A stretch of DNA of 64,000 nucleotides from Advenella incenata (GCF_004217095.1 NZ_SHKO01000001.1:310001-374000), one strand, 5' to 3'. Positions 18,356 through 27,819 are shown, numbered from the stretch's first letter. The notes: generated by a model from the letters alone, not told the origin. Numbers and translations: made by a program.

Positions 18356-18901
18356 TACGGCTTTTGATGCAACAGCAGTGGCCCTGGCAAAGCGGCTGTT
18401 GACGGTTGCCGCCGCGGGCGTGCCTGTCGTGCACTATCGCGCCGAAAAGGCCAAAAGATGGCGGCCCCAATGGAAGGTTACCCGTGCCCGGGAATATCAT
18501 TGTGCCGCCTGTCAGGGTTTGATTTAACGTGCCACTCGCTGACTTACACACTGTTCTTCCCAGTTCCGTTAACTGATATCGCTGGGCGGTGCGATCGGGA
18601 CCGGGGCAAACGTGATCTGCAGCGCCGTTGGTGCCAGGTTCATGCTGCGTCGATCGTTGATCGGCGTACGCATGAAAGTCGCCCTCGGGTACAGATCAGG
18701 TCTATCATAAGGGGCACCCTCACTGTCGTGCATGAACAGAAGATTACCATTCGATCACCTTTCGTTCATGACCGTCTGGCGTGCCTTTATTGCTGGGAGA
18801 TATCACAAGCTCGATGGCGGCTATCGACGGTCTGATGTACCGGCGTCGGAACCAGCCGCTGATCGCGCTTGAAACTTCAGAAAACGTGTGTGGCAACGCC
18901 G
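18356..18901. other. 546-bp gap with a possible decayed minus-strand gene
   Basis: No intact gene is supported. On the minus strand, an open frame across about 18900-18748 ends at a stop in KVIEW*. A second frame from about 18754 to 18569 continues with a protein-like composition (Pro-rich, containing LYPRATFMRTPINDRRS) before a TAA at 18571-18569. The two could be one coding end split by a frameshift. I do not recognise the family, and chance open frames remain possible. Confidence 0.3.
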
Positions 18902-19225
18902 CTAGTTGCGAGTATCGGTGACCACTTCACTGAGCTGCAGTATCGGGCTCAGATCTGTGTAGTTTGGAATGTCGCCCAGAATCTCATCGGCGTGGGGGCC
19001 GAACCCAGCCTGAAAGTCTTCGGCGCTGTCACAGAAAATATGGCACATGCCGATATAGGTAGGAGGCGCGTCGGGCGTGGCACCGGCGATACCCCGGTCT
19101 ATGGTGTAATATCGGCAACGCTCGCCCATGCGCTCCTTGAGCAGAGGCAAATGCTTGTCACGATAGTAATCGTGGTCAAAGCGCGCGCCTGGGGTATTGG
19201 GGTACATCACACTGACTTTAATCAT
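18902..19225 (-). CDS. EthD family protein
   Basis: This 107-residue dimeric alpha+beta-barrel protein belongs to the EthD/DUF type. The start IKVSVMYPNTPGARFDHDYY and the RDKHLPLL motif (conserved His) are family hallmarks. EthD is required for ETBE degradation in Rhodococcus, but most homologues have unknown roles. It is a single gene, and GGAGACG precedes the ATG on the minus strand. Confidence 0.85.
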   Translation of the reverse strand: MIKVSVMYPNTPGARFDHDYYRDKHLPLLKERMGERCRYYTIDRGIAGATPDAPPTYIGMCHIFCDSAEDFQAGFGPHADEILGDIPNYTDLSPILQLSEVVTDTRN

Positions 19226-19362
19226 TACAGCGTCTCCTTTGTCGATGGAATAATTATTTTGTGTATCTTAGCGCATTACGCCAGGTTGGCTGGCAAGCAA
19301 TTGTATATGCCCAGCCGATTTTGTTATTTGAGGCCAATCAAGATAACAGCCCATGTCGTGGG

Positions 19363-19602
19363 TTAATGCAAGCCAACAAACTGTTGGGCCGCCTGTTGCG
19401 TGAGCTTGTGCAGCAGGCGTTCTGCCTGCTGTTCGGTGGCGCCTTCATGCCGCAGGTTCCTGATAAACACAGACAGTGAGGCATCAACCAGTTTGAGTCG
19501 TTCATGAGGGTCGGGCGCAAACTCCAGCCCAGACAGATGCTGAACGTTGCCATTATCAAGACGCCGCCATCCGTTGGCTGCAAATTTGGGCAGAGTACTC
19601 AT
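19363..19602 (-). CDS. Small conserved hypothetical protein
   Basis: I chose ATG 19602 (MSTLPKFAANGWRR), which gives 79 residues and is preceded by a GGAAGCCGC-like purine stretch. A longer frame to 19734 has low-complexity Pro/Arg content typical of a non-coding extension. The protein is charged and largely helical, with heptad-like Leu and Arg spacing in HERLKLVDASLSVFIRNL and a C-terminal LTQQAAQQF. No domain is recognised. Confidence 0.5.
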   Translation of the reverse strand: MSTLPKFAANGWRRLDNGNVQHLSGLEFAPDPHERLKLVDASLSVFIRNLRHEGATEQQAERLLHKLTQQAAQQFVGLH

Positions 19603-19839
19603 GAGCGGCTTCCTTGTCGTAGGTTGAGGCGGCCTCGGTGAGGGCGCATAACGTATTTTGCCCATTGTACCCAAGTTCATGTGTCGCGATCGCTGGCAGT
19701 GCCCATGCCAGCAACGCAAATTATCCGACAACAATAGGGCAGTTCAATGTCGTTACGGGGCGGCACATGATCCCTGATCAGCGGCTGGAGCGGAGCGGGT
19801 GGTCATACCGACCAGGCCGAGTGCGGCGCGTTCATAAGA

Positions 19840-21063
19840 TTATGGCCTGAGTGCCAGAGTACGCTTTTCTGTATCTGGCAACAGTGCGGCCACAATACCC
19901 AGCAGCGGCAGATAGGCGCAAACGCTATACACATAGGAGATGCTGGTGGTATCTGCCAGATGTCCCAGCGCAGCAGCACCCACGCCGCCCATGCCAAACG
20001 CGAAGCCGAAGAACAGACCGGCAATCATGCCGGTTTTACCGGGCACCAGTTCCTGGGCATAGACCACAATGGCGGAAAACGCCGATGCCAGGATCAGACC
20101 GATAATGACAATGAGGATGCCGGTCCAGAACAGATTGGCGTACGGCAGCAACAGGGTAAAGGGGGCGACACCCAGAATGGACGCCCAGATGACCCGCTTG
20201 CGGCCGATGCGATCGCCGATCGGCCCGCCTACGATGGTGCCAACGGCGACGGCAGCAAGAAAAACGAATAAATAAAGCTGGGAGGTGCGTATGGACAGGG
20301 CGAATTTTTCCATCAAATAAAACGTCAGATAGCTGCTCATGGAAGCCATGTAGAAGTATTTCGAGAAAATCAGCACGCCCAGCACAGCCAGCGCCGCGAT
20401 GATTTTATTGCGCGGCAGTTCAATCGCATTGGCCGAGCGTTTGCTGCGCAGGACAAGCAGGCCCCGGTTGCGCTCATACCAGCGTCCGATCTGCAGCAGC
20501 ACCACCATGGCCAACAGCGCAGCCAGTGAAAACCAGGCAACGCTACCCTGACCATGAGGCAGGATGATCAGCGCAGCAAACAGAGGCCCCAGTGCAGAGC
20601 CGACATTGCCGCCAACCTGGAACAGCGATTGCGCCAGGCCATGTTGCCCGCCCGAGGCCATACGGGCAATGCGGGACGATTCCGGATGAAATACCGACGA
20701 ACCGGTGCCCACCAGAACGGCGGCCAGCAGCAGAAACGGAAAGGAAGGCGCGACCGAAAGCAGGAGCAAGCCCAGCAGCGTTGAGCCCATGCCGATGGTC
20801 AGCGAATAGGGCTGCGGGTGCTTGTCGGTGTAATGGCCGATAAGGGGTTGCAACAGCGAGGCGGTAATCTGATAGACCAGCGTGATCAGGCCGATTTGCG
20901 CAAAACTCAGGCTGAAGTCATCCTTGAGCATCGGGTAAATGGCCAGCAGAATGGACTGGATCATGTCATTCATCATATGGGCGACACTGATCGCGCCAAG
21001 CACCTTGAAGGCGGTGCTGTTTTCTGGCTGGGAGGGGCGTATTGCGGTGGATTCTATCGACAT
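19840..21063 (-). CDS. MFS exporter, fosmidomycin-resistance (Fsr)-like
   Basis: The transporter has about 407 residues and 12 membrane helices. ATG 21063 (MSIESTAIRP) is chosen; 21075 is also possible. The pattern ISVAHMMNDMIQSILLAIYP in helix 1 and GSSVFHPESSRIARM in the loop after helix 4 are hallmarks of the Fsr/fosmidomycin-resistance MFS group. It is probably a proton-driven drug exporter. It is divergent from an AraC-type gene across about 90 bp, which suggests local control. Confidence 0.85.
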   Translation of the reverse strand: MSIESTAIRPSQPENSTAFKVLGAISVAHMMNDMIQSILLAIYPMLKDDFSLSFAQIGLITLVYQITASLLQPLIGHYTDKHPQPYSLTIGMGSTLLGLLLLSVAPSFPFLLLAAVLVGTGSSVFHPESSRIARMASGGQHGLAQSLFQVGGNVGSALGPLFAALIILPHGQGSVAWFSLAALLAMVVLLQIGRWYERNRGLLVLRSKRSANAIELPRNKIIAALAVLGVLIFSKYFYMASMSSYLTFYLMEKFALSIRTSQLYLFVFLAAVAVGTIVGGPIGDRIGRKRVIWASILGVAPFTLLLPYANLFWTGILIVIIGLILASAFSAIVVYAQELVPGKTGMIAGLFFGFAFGMGGVGAAALGHLADTTSISYVYSVCAYLPLLGIVAALLPDTEKRTLALRP

Positions 21064-21155
21064 TGCATTCAACATATATATGACATTCGCAATTGATAAG
21101 TGTAGCCGTGCTAGAATTATTGCAAGTGCCAATTTTCGTCGAGAAAGTGACAGTG

Positions 21156-21944
21156 ATGCATCCGCTTCCCAGAAGCATCAACGCAGAAGATTACCAGAAC
21201 ATCGCCCCTGCCGTGGCCGCCATGTCCAAGGAATTTGCGGCCGGTACGGGATCGGCGACGCATTCGCATCGGCGCGCGCAACTGCTTTTTGCATCGCGCG
21301 GCGTGATCCGTGTAAGCACCGACAAGGGGTATTGGCTACTGCCGCCGCTGCGCGCCTTATGGGTGCCGCCCAATGTTCCACACAGCACGATAGCGGTTTC
21401 CCACGTGGATATGCGCACGCTGTATATTGATGCAGGCGCCGCCAGATCGTTGTGGGCCGGTTGCCAGGTGATTGAAGTGAGCAACCTGCTGCGCGAGCTG
21501 ATCCTGAGCCTGACTGCCGAGCCTGTTGTCTATTCGCAAAATGAACGGGGTGGCCAGATAGCAGCGCTGATTCTTTCGGAACTGCCCTCAGCCGAAACGG
21601 TGGCCACCCAGATCCCGTGGCCGCGGGACCGTCGCCTTATATCCATCTGCACCACCATCATGGATCAGCCCGGACTGAACCGCCCGCTGGGGGCGTGGGC
21701 CGATGCGGTGGGTGCCAGTGAGCGCACGCTGATCCGGCTGTTTCAGTCAGAGCTGGGAATGCATTATCGTCAGTGGCTGCAGCAGGTCAGGCTGGCCGAT
21801 GCGGTATGCAGACTATCGATGGGCCAGTCTATCGGCACCATTTCACGAGAACTGGGTTACCGCAGCCCCAGTGCGTTTAGCGCAATGTTCCGCCGTGCGC
21901 TGGGCACGCCGCCCAATCTGTATTTGCACCCGGCAAAGATATGA
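21156..21944 (+). CDS. AraC family transcriptional regulator
   Basis: From the ATG at 21156 (MHPLPRSINAED) the regulator has about 262 residues; the frame is open from 21093. The N-terminal cupin sensor domain contains HSHRRAQLLFASRGVIRVST. The C-terminal AraC double HTH contains WADAVGASERTLIRLFQSELG and IGTISRELGYRSPSAFSAMFRRALG. The layout resembles regulators paired with MFS exporters. The divergent Fsr-like exporter is the likely target. Confidence 0.87.
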   Translation: MHPLPRSINAEDYQNIAPAVAAMSKEFAAGTGSATHSHRRAQLLFASRGVIRVSTDKGYWLLPPLRALWVPPNVPHSTIAVSHVDMRTLYIDAGAARSLWAGCQVIEVSNLLRELILSLTAEPVVYSQNERGGQIAALILSELPSAETVATQIPWPRDRRLISICTTIMDQPGLNRPLGAWADAVGASERTLIRLFQSELGMHYRQWLQQVRLADAVCRLSMGQSIGTISRELGYRSPSAFSAMFRRALGTPPNLYLHPAKI

Positions 21945-22093
21945 TATGCCCCAGTGGCTCTGGCAATCAGGGAAGTGTAGTCTGCCTGATCGCGATACAG
22001 GTATGCGCTTTGCCTGTCTGAAATGCCATCATCGTCATTGTGCCCAACCCCCCCAAGTTGGCGCCAGAGCAGGCGTCATATTACATTCGTCAA

Positions 22094-22738
22094 TCAGGAT
22101 GATGTTGGCTCGCGCTGTGCTTCCAGTTCATCCAGCGACTGCTCGCGCAGTGCCTGCGGGAAAGCGGCGGTCATGGCTTCCAGTGCGTTGAAAATGCGCT
22201 CCCAGCCTTCGTCCGTGCGTATGGGGATGCCCAGGAACTGACTTTCAGTCTTGGCGCGCAACATTAAATAAAGGACGCCGGCAAGCATGATGCTCACGGT
22301 CGCGGGCATATCGATTTCCGGAGTCAGGCCATCGACCCGGTCAATGAATGAGCGGGCAGCCTTTTCGCGCCGCTGCGCCAGCTTGGACGTGACCTCATTG
22401 AGTTCCACCAGTTCCCAGCGGCGCACTTCACGCAATGTGTCGTTGCTGGCCAGCGCATCAACCTGCGCGCGCAACATGGACAGGACCAGTTGCTGGGGCG
22501 TCTGCTGGCTCGATTCGTCGTTGCCCAGCATTCCGCGGTGTCCGGTCCAGAAATCCTGCTCCTGCATCCAGGCCAGCAGCAGACCGTCCAGCCCGTTGAA
22601 GTAACGATAAATCAGTTCCTTGCTTACGCCGGCGCGACGGGCAACGGCATTGATACCAATGCCTCCCATCCCGGCTTCGCGGATTTGGGCCTCCAGGGCC
22701 TGGAGGATCTGTTGTTCTGTTTGCTGACGTCGGGACAT
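22094..22738 (-). CDS. TetR/AcrR family transcriptional regulator
   Basis: This is a TetR-type repressor of about 214 residues starting at MSRRQQTEQQ; 22750 is an alternative start. The N-terminal HTH contains GINAVARRAGVSKELIYRYFNGLDGL, with the conserved YRYF recognition helix end. The C-terminal ligand domain is variable. It is divergent from hglS with a 237-bp gap that holds a 14-bp perfect palindrome, so autoregulation and control of hglS are plausible. Confidence 0.86.
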   Translation of the reverse strand: MSRRQQTEQQILQALEAQIREAGMGGIGINAVARRAGVSKELIYRYFNGLDGLLLAWMQEQDFWTGHRGMLGNDESSQQTPQQLVLSMLRAQVDALASNDTLREVRRWELVELNEVTSKLAQRREKAARSFIDRVDGLTPEIDMPATVSIMLAGVLYLMLRAKTESQFLGIPIRTDEGWERIFNALEAMTAAFPQALREQSLDELEAQREPTSS

Positions 22739-22806
22739 AGGTATCCGCAAGTGTATGAAAACTGCATCAGTGATGCCGATAACCCATTCTACAAGAGAAA
22801 AATAGT

Positions 22807-22820
22807 AACGGCGCGCCGTT
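22807..22820. promoter_or_regulatory. 14-bp palindrome, candidate TetR operator
   Basis: AACGGCGCGCCGTT is a perfect palindrome in the tetR-hglS divergent region. It sits where the -35 element would lie for a plus-strand promoter with TATACT at 22830-22835. A second, weaker inverted repeat (GTGAC-N6-GTCAC) follows at 22841-22856. Confidence 0.5.
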
Positions 22821-22975
22821 TGATTCGGCTATACTAAAAAGTGACTTTATGGTCACATTTTGCTGTTTGCCCGCTGGGTAAATCCGGTAGCCGGAATGTG
22901 TCTATTTACAGGCAGGGCCATGGGTGGTCCGCCTGTCTTTATTTTGCCAACTGAACCACAAAGAGTATCCTCGTT

Positions 22976-24352
22976 ATGGAAAACAATCATTTCGTCTCGA
23001 CCGACGAAATCCGCACCCGGTTTTCAACTGCCATGTCCAATATGTATGGACAGGAAGTGCCGCTTTATCGCGATCTGCTGGAGCTGGTTGCCGACGTTAA
23101 CGCACAGACGCTGCAGGACAATCCGCAATTGCAAACGCAATTGAATGAGTCCGGCGAAATCCTGCGCCTGAACCTGGAGCGGCATGGCGCCATCCGTCTG
23201 GGTACGCCTGCCGAGCTGTCCGGCATTCGGCGTGTTTTCGCGGTGATGGGGCTGCAGCCGGTGGGTTATTATGATTTGTCGGTGGCAGGGGTACCGGTAC
23301 ACGCCACGGCGTTCCGGCCGGTGGATGATGCGTCGCTGGCAGTCAATCCGTTTCGGGTGTTCACTTCCTTGCTGCGTCTGGAATTGATTGACGATGAAGC
23401 GCTGCGCACCAAGGCTGCTGCGATTCTGGAGAAACGCTCCATATTCAGCGCGCGCGTTCTGGAACTGGCAGAAAAATTTGAAACCGAAGGCGGCCTGAGC
23501 AGCGAACACGCTGATGAGTTCGTTATCCAGGCCACCGATATTTTCCGCTGGCACAACGAAGCGACGGTAAGTGTTGAAACGTATAACCAGTTGCTTGAGG
23601 CCCATCGGTTAATTGCAGATGTGGTTTGCTTCAAAGGTCCCCATATCAACCATCTGACTCCCCGCACGCTGGATATTGACGCGGCACAAAAGGAAATGCT
23701 CAATCGCAATATTCCTGCCAAGGAATCCATCGAGGGTCCGCCGACCAGGCGCCATCCGATTCTGTTGCGCCAGACCAGCTTCAAGGCGCTGGAAGAGAAT
23801 GTAACGTTCGATTCCGGTACCGAAAAAGTGGTCGGCGCCCATACTGCGCGCTTCGGTGAAATTGAACAGCGCGGTCTGGCCCTGACGCCAAAGGGACGCG
23901 CCTTGTATGATCAGTTGTTATTGCGTGCCCGCGAATCGGGCGAACAGGCTGACGGCAGTTATGCAGAGCGCCTGACGCGGGTGTTCGCTGAGTTTCCGGA
24001 CGATCTGGCGACGATCCGCAAGAGCGGCCTGGGCTACTTCCGCTACAGCCTGACGCCAAACGGGCGCGCGGCCAATGGCGAGCAGACCACCAATGCGAGC
24101 GATATCGACGCCTTGATTGATGCCGGCCTGGTTCACGCTGAGCCGATTATTTACGAGGACTTTCTGCCCGTCAGCGCTGCCGGTATTTTTCAGTCGAATC
24201 TGGGCGGCGATGACCAGAAAAGCTATCAGGTCAGTGCAGCTCAGGCCGCATTCGAAGAGGCGCTGGGTGCAAAAGTGAACGACGAGTTTGCCTTGTACGA
24301 AGCCGCACAGCAACGCTCGCTTGATCAGCTGGCCCTGCAACTGAAAAAATAA
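22976..24352 (+). CDS. hglS: 2-oxoadipate dioxygenase/decarboxylase (DUF1338, HglS/YdcJ)
   Basis: This 458-residue protein belongs to the DUF1338/VOC-superfamily group to which HglS of Pseudomonas putida belongs. HglS is an Fe(II) enzyme converting 2-oxoadipate to D-2-hydroxyglutarate in D-lysine catabolism. The region CFKGPHINHLTPRTLDID carries the conserved histidines expected for metal and substrate binding, and a later RRHPILLRQTSFKALEE stretch is typical. Length matches the family. It is a single gene, divergent from a TetR regulator. No other lysine-catabolic gene is in the window. Confidence 0.87.
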   Translation: MENNHFVSTDEIRTRFSTAMSNMYGQEVPLYRDLLELVADVNAQTLQDNPQLQTQLNESGEILRLNLERHGAIRLGTPAELSGIRRVFAVMGLQPVGYYDLSVAGVPVHATAFRPVDDASLAVNPFRVFTSLLRLELIDDEALRTKAAAILEKRSIFSARVLELAEKFETEGGLSSEHADEFVIQATDIFRWHNEATVSVETYNQLLEAHRLIADVVCFKGPHINHLTPRTLDIDAAQKEMLNRNIPAKESIEGPPTRRHPILLRQTSFKALEENVTFDSGTEKVVGAHTARFGEIEQRGLALTPKGRALYDQLLLRARESGEQADGSYAERLTRVFAEFPDDLATIRKSGLGYFRYSLTPNGRAANGEQTTNASDIDALIDAGLVHAEPIIYEDFLPVSAAGIFQSNLGGDDQKSYQVSAAQAAFEEALGAKVNDEFALYEAAQQRSLDQLALQLKK

Positions 24353-24362
24353 GACGCGCAAC

Positions 24363-24384
24363 CTGGCCACGCTATCGTGGCCGG
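24363..24384 (+). terminator. Hairpin downstream of hglS
   Basis: A 9-bp stem (CTGGCCACG against CGTGGCCGG, one G-U pair) has a CTAT loop and lies 11 bp after the stop. Only TT follows, so termination strength is uncertain. Confidence 0.45.
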
Positions 24385-24574
24385 TTCTGGCGCAGTCGAA
24401 CAATCGGCCCGTAGCGTAGCGGTGAGTGCCAGTAAGGCCTGGCAGGGCGCTACAGGCCGTTCGAGCGGCGTTGCGTTCACACGCCGGATCGACCCCATTG
24501 CCGTTTTGTCTTGTGGCATACCTTGTATGCCGCTTGCGCCCCAAATTCAGGGGACGCGCTGTATGAAAAGCTCA

Positions 24575-24593
24575 AATAAGAATACATCTTATT
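24575..24593. promoter_or_regulatory. Candidate Fur box
   Basis: AATAAGAATACATCTTATT is a perfect 7-bp inverted repeat with a 5-nt spacer. It has the A/T-rich 19-bp geometry of a Fur box and agrees with the classical consensus at 11 of 19 positions. It lies about 240 bp upstream of the iron-siderophore importer genes. Confidence 0.45.
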
Positions 24594-24835
24594 AGCAGTT
24601 ATGCTACAATTTTCTGTTGTCAAATCAATCATTTTGTTACCCTCTCTACACTCTGTCCCGGGCTTTGTGTGCGCGTAAATTGCGTGCTTATTGCATCTTG
24701 GGGCATCAGGGTGGCGTCTGACTGTCGTGCGAATTTATAGCTCACGGCAGGCGCCCAGGCACAGGCGGCACAATACCCGGTGTGGCGTTTGGCCTGCGGC
24801 AGCTCCATGCCGCAATGTGTTCAGGAGGGTAACCT

Positions 24836-25804
24836 TTGCAGTTTGAATCAGAAGCGGAGTCATTTTTCATGCATATTTGGAAGTCTCAAGTTCGTCGCGG
24901 GTTGCTCGCTGGCATACTGGCGGCCGCCGCCAGCGTCGTGCTGCCCTGGCAGGCCTTTGCCCTGACCGTTGACCATGCAAGCGGGAAAACCACCATCGAA
25001 GGCGAGCCAAAGAAAACGGTTGTCTTTGACCTTGCCTCACTGGATACCATGCATGCGCTAGGCGTACAGGCTTCCGCCGTGCCCGAGGCCAAATACATCA
25101 ATCAACTGGCTGCCTACGCGGAAAAGTCGGTTCCAAAGGTGGGCTCACTGTTTGAGCCCAGCTACGAAGCAGTCAACGCGTTGTCGCCAGACCTGATTAT
25201 TGTGGGTGGTCGTTCGGCCCCCAAGTATGCGGATCTGAGCAAACTGGCGCCCACCATTGATCTGACCGTCAATGCCAAAGACCTGCTGGCCAGCGTCAAA
25301 CGCAACACGCTTACGCTGGCCGATATTTTCAATAAGCAGGACAAAGCCAAGGAACAACTGGCCCGGCTGGACCAATCCATTGCCGCGCTCAAACAAAAGG
25401 CTGGCAAGGCCGGCTCGGGGCTGATTATTCTTACCACCGGCGGCAAAGTGAGTGCGTATGGTCCAGGTTCCCGCTTCGGTATTCTTCATGATACCTTCGG
25501 CATTCCTGCTGCGGCGCCCGAGCTGTCCACGTCAAATCACGGGCAGGCGGTGTCATTTGAGTTTATTTATAAAACCGATCCGCAGTGGCTTTTTGTGATT
25601 GACCGGGATGGCGCTATCGGCCGCGAGGGTGTGGCCGCCGGCAAATTGCTGGATAACGAGCTAATCCATAAAACCACCGCATGGAAAAAGAAGCAGATTG
25701 TCTATTTGAACGCCATGGATTGGTACTTGCTCGGCAGCGCCGGCTTGACCGCCATGCAGCAGAACGTGGACCAGCTATCCAACGCGCTGGACGGCAAGCA
25801 GTAA
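24836..25804 (+). CDS. Siderophore ABC transporter substrate-binding protein (YclQ/FatB/CeuE-like)
   Basis: The longest frame starts at TTG 24836, which has a strong AGGAGG 7 nt upstream. An ATG at 24869 (MHIWKSQVRRG) with its own GGAG gives the more normal signal peptide, ending near AFALT; either start is possible. The mature 280-residue protein is a helical-backbone type-III receptor: VVFDLASLDTMHALGV, then LSPDLIIVGGRSAPKYADL. It would bind a ferric (catechol-type) siderophore in the periplasm. It is the first gene of a four-gene operon and has a Fur-box-like repeat upstream. Confidence 0.88.
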   Translation: MQFESEAESFFMHIWKSQVRRGLLAGILAAAASVVLPWQAFALTVDHASGKTTIEGEPKKTVVFDLASLDTMHALGVQASAVPEAKYINQLAAYAEKSVPKVGSLFEPSYEAVNALSPDLIIVGGRSAPKYADLSKLAPTIDLTVNAKDLLASVKRNTLTLADIFNKQDKAKEQLARLDQSIAALKQKAGKAGSGLIILTTGGKVSAYGPGSRFGILHDTFGIPAAAPELSTSNHGQAVSFEFIYKTDPQWLFVIDRDGAIGREGVAAGKLLDNELIHKTTAWKKKQIVYLNAMDWYLLGSAGLTAMQQNVDQLSNALDGKQ

Positions 25805-25868
25805 TCATGGGGCGCTCGCAAGTCCGGATCCCGGCGTCCTTGACGATTGACGCCATTGCGGGTCTTTC

Positions 25869-26870
25869 ATGAGCGGTTATCCCGAAGGGCGCAGAAGCAA
25901 TAAACAGGCCGGGCCGATACTGGTTAGCGCGCTGCTTATGCTTTTGTGCTTTCTGTTTCTGGTCAGTCTGTTTCTGGGCGCGGGTGATATGTCACTGGCC
26001 GCGTTATTGCGCTTCGATAGCGAAGCCTGGCAACTGCTGCTGATCAGTCGCCTGCCGCGCGCCCTTGCATTGGTGCTGGCAGGCACCTCATTGGCCGTTG
26101 CGGGGTTAATCATGCAAATGCTGGTGCGCAACCGCTTTGTCGAACCCTCCACGGCCGGGACTGTTGAATCGGCCACCATGGGAATTCTGGCTGTCACATT
26201 ATTGGCGCCGGGCATTTCTGTGCTTGGGAAAATGCTGGTTGCCGCCCTGTTCGCTCTGGCCGGCACCTCGCTGTTTTTGCTGATCCTGCGACGCATTCCA
26301 TTGCGTTCTGCCTTTCTGGTTCCAGTAGTCGGCCTGGTCCTGGGGGGCGTCATACAGGCGGTTACCACCTTCTTTGCTTACCAGTACGATCTGCTTCAGG
26401 CCTTGCATACGTGGACCATGGGCGATTTTTCAGGTGTCCTGCGGGGACGCTACGAACTGCTATGGGTGGCGTTTGCCCTTTCCTGCGCTGCCTATTTCGC
26501 GGCAGACCGCTTCACCGTGCTGGGCATGGGCGAGCAATTTACCACCAACCTGGGCCTTAATCACAAACGTCTTATGCTGATTGGCATGGTGCTGGTATCG
26601 GCCATCAGTGCCGTGGTCGTGGTCACTGCGGGCAGTGTGCCGTTCCTGGGCCTGCTGGTGCCCAATGTGGTCAGCCTGATCTTTGGCGATAATATGCGGC
26701 GCTCGCTGCCGTGGGTGGCCTTTCTTGGGGCGCTGTTTGTCCTAGCCTGCGATATTGTTGGTCGCCTGATCATTTATCCGCATGAAATTCCAATCGGTAC
26801 GGTGGTGGGGGTGGTCGGCAGCGGGCTGTTCCTCTATTTACTTCTGAACAGGCGGTCTCGTTTTGGCTAA
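25869..26870 (+). CDS. Iron-siderophore ABC transporter permease (FecCD family, first subunit)
   Basis: This 333-residue FecCD/BtuC-type permease has about nine or ten membrane helices. Typical stretches are RLPRALALVLAGTSLAVAGL at the start of the core and GSVPFLGLLVPNVVSLIFG near the C-terminus, with IPIGTVVGVVGSGLFLYLL at the end. It follows the receptor by 64 bp and overlaps the second permease by 8 bp. Homologous to YclN/FatD/CeuB. Confidence 0.9.
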   Translation: MSGYPEGRRSNKQAGPILVSALLMLLCFLFLVSLFLGAGDMSLAALLRFDSEAWQLLLISRLPRALALVLAGTSLAVAGLIMQMLVRNRFVEPSTAGTVESATMGILAVTLLAPGISVLGKMLVAALFALAGTSLFLLILRRIPLRSAFLVPVVGLVLGGVIQAVTTFFAYQYDLLQALHTWTMGDFSGVLRGRYELLWVAFALSCAAYFAADRFTVLGMGEQFTTNLGLNHKRLMLIGMVLVSAISAVVVVTAGSVPFLGLLVPNVVSLIFGDNMRRSLPWVAFLGALFVLACDIVGRLIIYPHEIPIGTVVGVVGSGLFLYLLLNRRSRFG

Positions 26871-27819
26871 GCTGTCACCCGCCTTTCGACTTTATCTGCT
26901 GGCTTTTTTTGCGCTGGCCTCGGTGGCCGCGTTCATGACATGGGGCGCCAACGGGCACTGGGACTTCGTGCTCTCTTTCCGCGCCAGCAAGCTGGCCGCG
27001 ATGCTGCTGGTGGCCTATGCCGTTGCGGTGTCGTCTGTGCTTTTTCAAACCATCACGCATAATCGTATCCTCACTCCATCGATCATGGGATTTGATGCGC
27101 TCTATACCCTGATCCAGGCTGTAGTGATTTTCTGGTTCGGCATGACTGCAGCTGGCCAGTGGGGCATGACGGGCAAGTTCGTGCTGGAAGTGGGTGTCAT
27201 GACCGTTTTCGCCTGCCTGCTGTTTCAGTGGATTTTCTCCGGCGCCTCGCATAGTCTGCACTTGCTGTTGCTGGTCGGGATTGTGTTCGGACTACTGTTT
27301 CGCAGCCTGTCCGGCCTGATGGTCAGAATGATTGATCCCAACGAGTTTCTGTTTCTGCAGGACAAAATGTTTGCCAGCTTCAACGCCATTCGCACCAACC
27401 TGCTGCTGGCCTCGGTGGTGATGGTAGGGGGCGTGTCGTTGATCGGCTGGCGGCTGCGCCGGGCCTATGATGTCCTCTCGCTTGGTCGCGAGGTAGCGAT
27501 CAACCTGGGAATCCATTACCGCAAGACACTTTGGCTCACCCTTGTGCTGATTGCCGTGATGGTGTCGGTGTCAACTGCGCTGGTGGGGCCAGTGACGTTT
27601 TTTGGGTTGCTGGTGAGCAATCTCGCATACATGATCATGCAGACTGACAAACATAAATATACGGTGCCGGCTGCCGTACTGCTTGGTGTTGTTGCACTGG
27701 TAGGCGGCCAGACCGTGCTGGAGCATGGCCTGGCTCTGAATACCACGGTCAGCGTCGTGATTGAGTTTGCCGGCGGGCTGATGTTTATCGCGCTGATTGT
27801 GCGCAAGGGGCAACGATGA
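26863..27819 (+). CDS. Iron-siderophore ABC transporter permease (FecCD family, second subunit)
   Basis: This 318-residue FecCD permease is the partner of the preceding gene. It contains the pattern VLFQTITHNRILTPSIMGFDALY and the C-terminal GPVTFFGLLVSNLAYMIM. It overlaps the upstream gene by 8 bp and the ATPase gene by 4 bp, so the three are translationally coupled. Homologous to YclO/FatC/CeuC. Confidence 0.9.
   Translation: MAKLSPAFRLYLLAFFALASVAAFMTWGANGHWDFVLSFRASKLAAMLLVAYAVAVSSVLFQTITHNRILTPSIMGFDALYTLIQAVVIFWFGMTAAGQWGMTGKFVLEVGVMTVFACLLFQWIFSGASHSLHLLLLVGIVFGLLFRSLSGLMVRMIDPNEFLFLQDKMFASFNAIRTNLLLASVVMVGGVSLIGWRLRRAYDVLSLGREVAINLGIHYRKTLWLTLVLIAVMVSVSTALVGPVTFFGLLVSNLAYMIMQTDKHKYTVPAAVLLGVVALVGGQTVLEHGLALNTTVSVVIEFAGGLMFIALIVRKGQR

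Larger units (their letters stand above)
24353..24835. other. 483-bp gap before the siderophore transporter operon
   Basis: The gap holds the hglS downstream hairpin (24363-24384), a 19-bp A/T-rich inverted repeat resembling a Fur box (24575-24593), and an AGGAGG Shine-Dalgarno (24823-24828). No further gene is supported. Confidence 0.55.
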
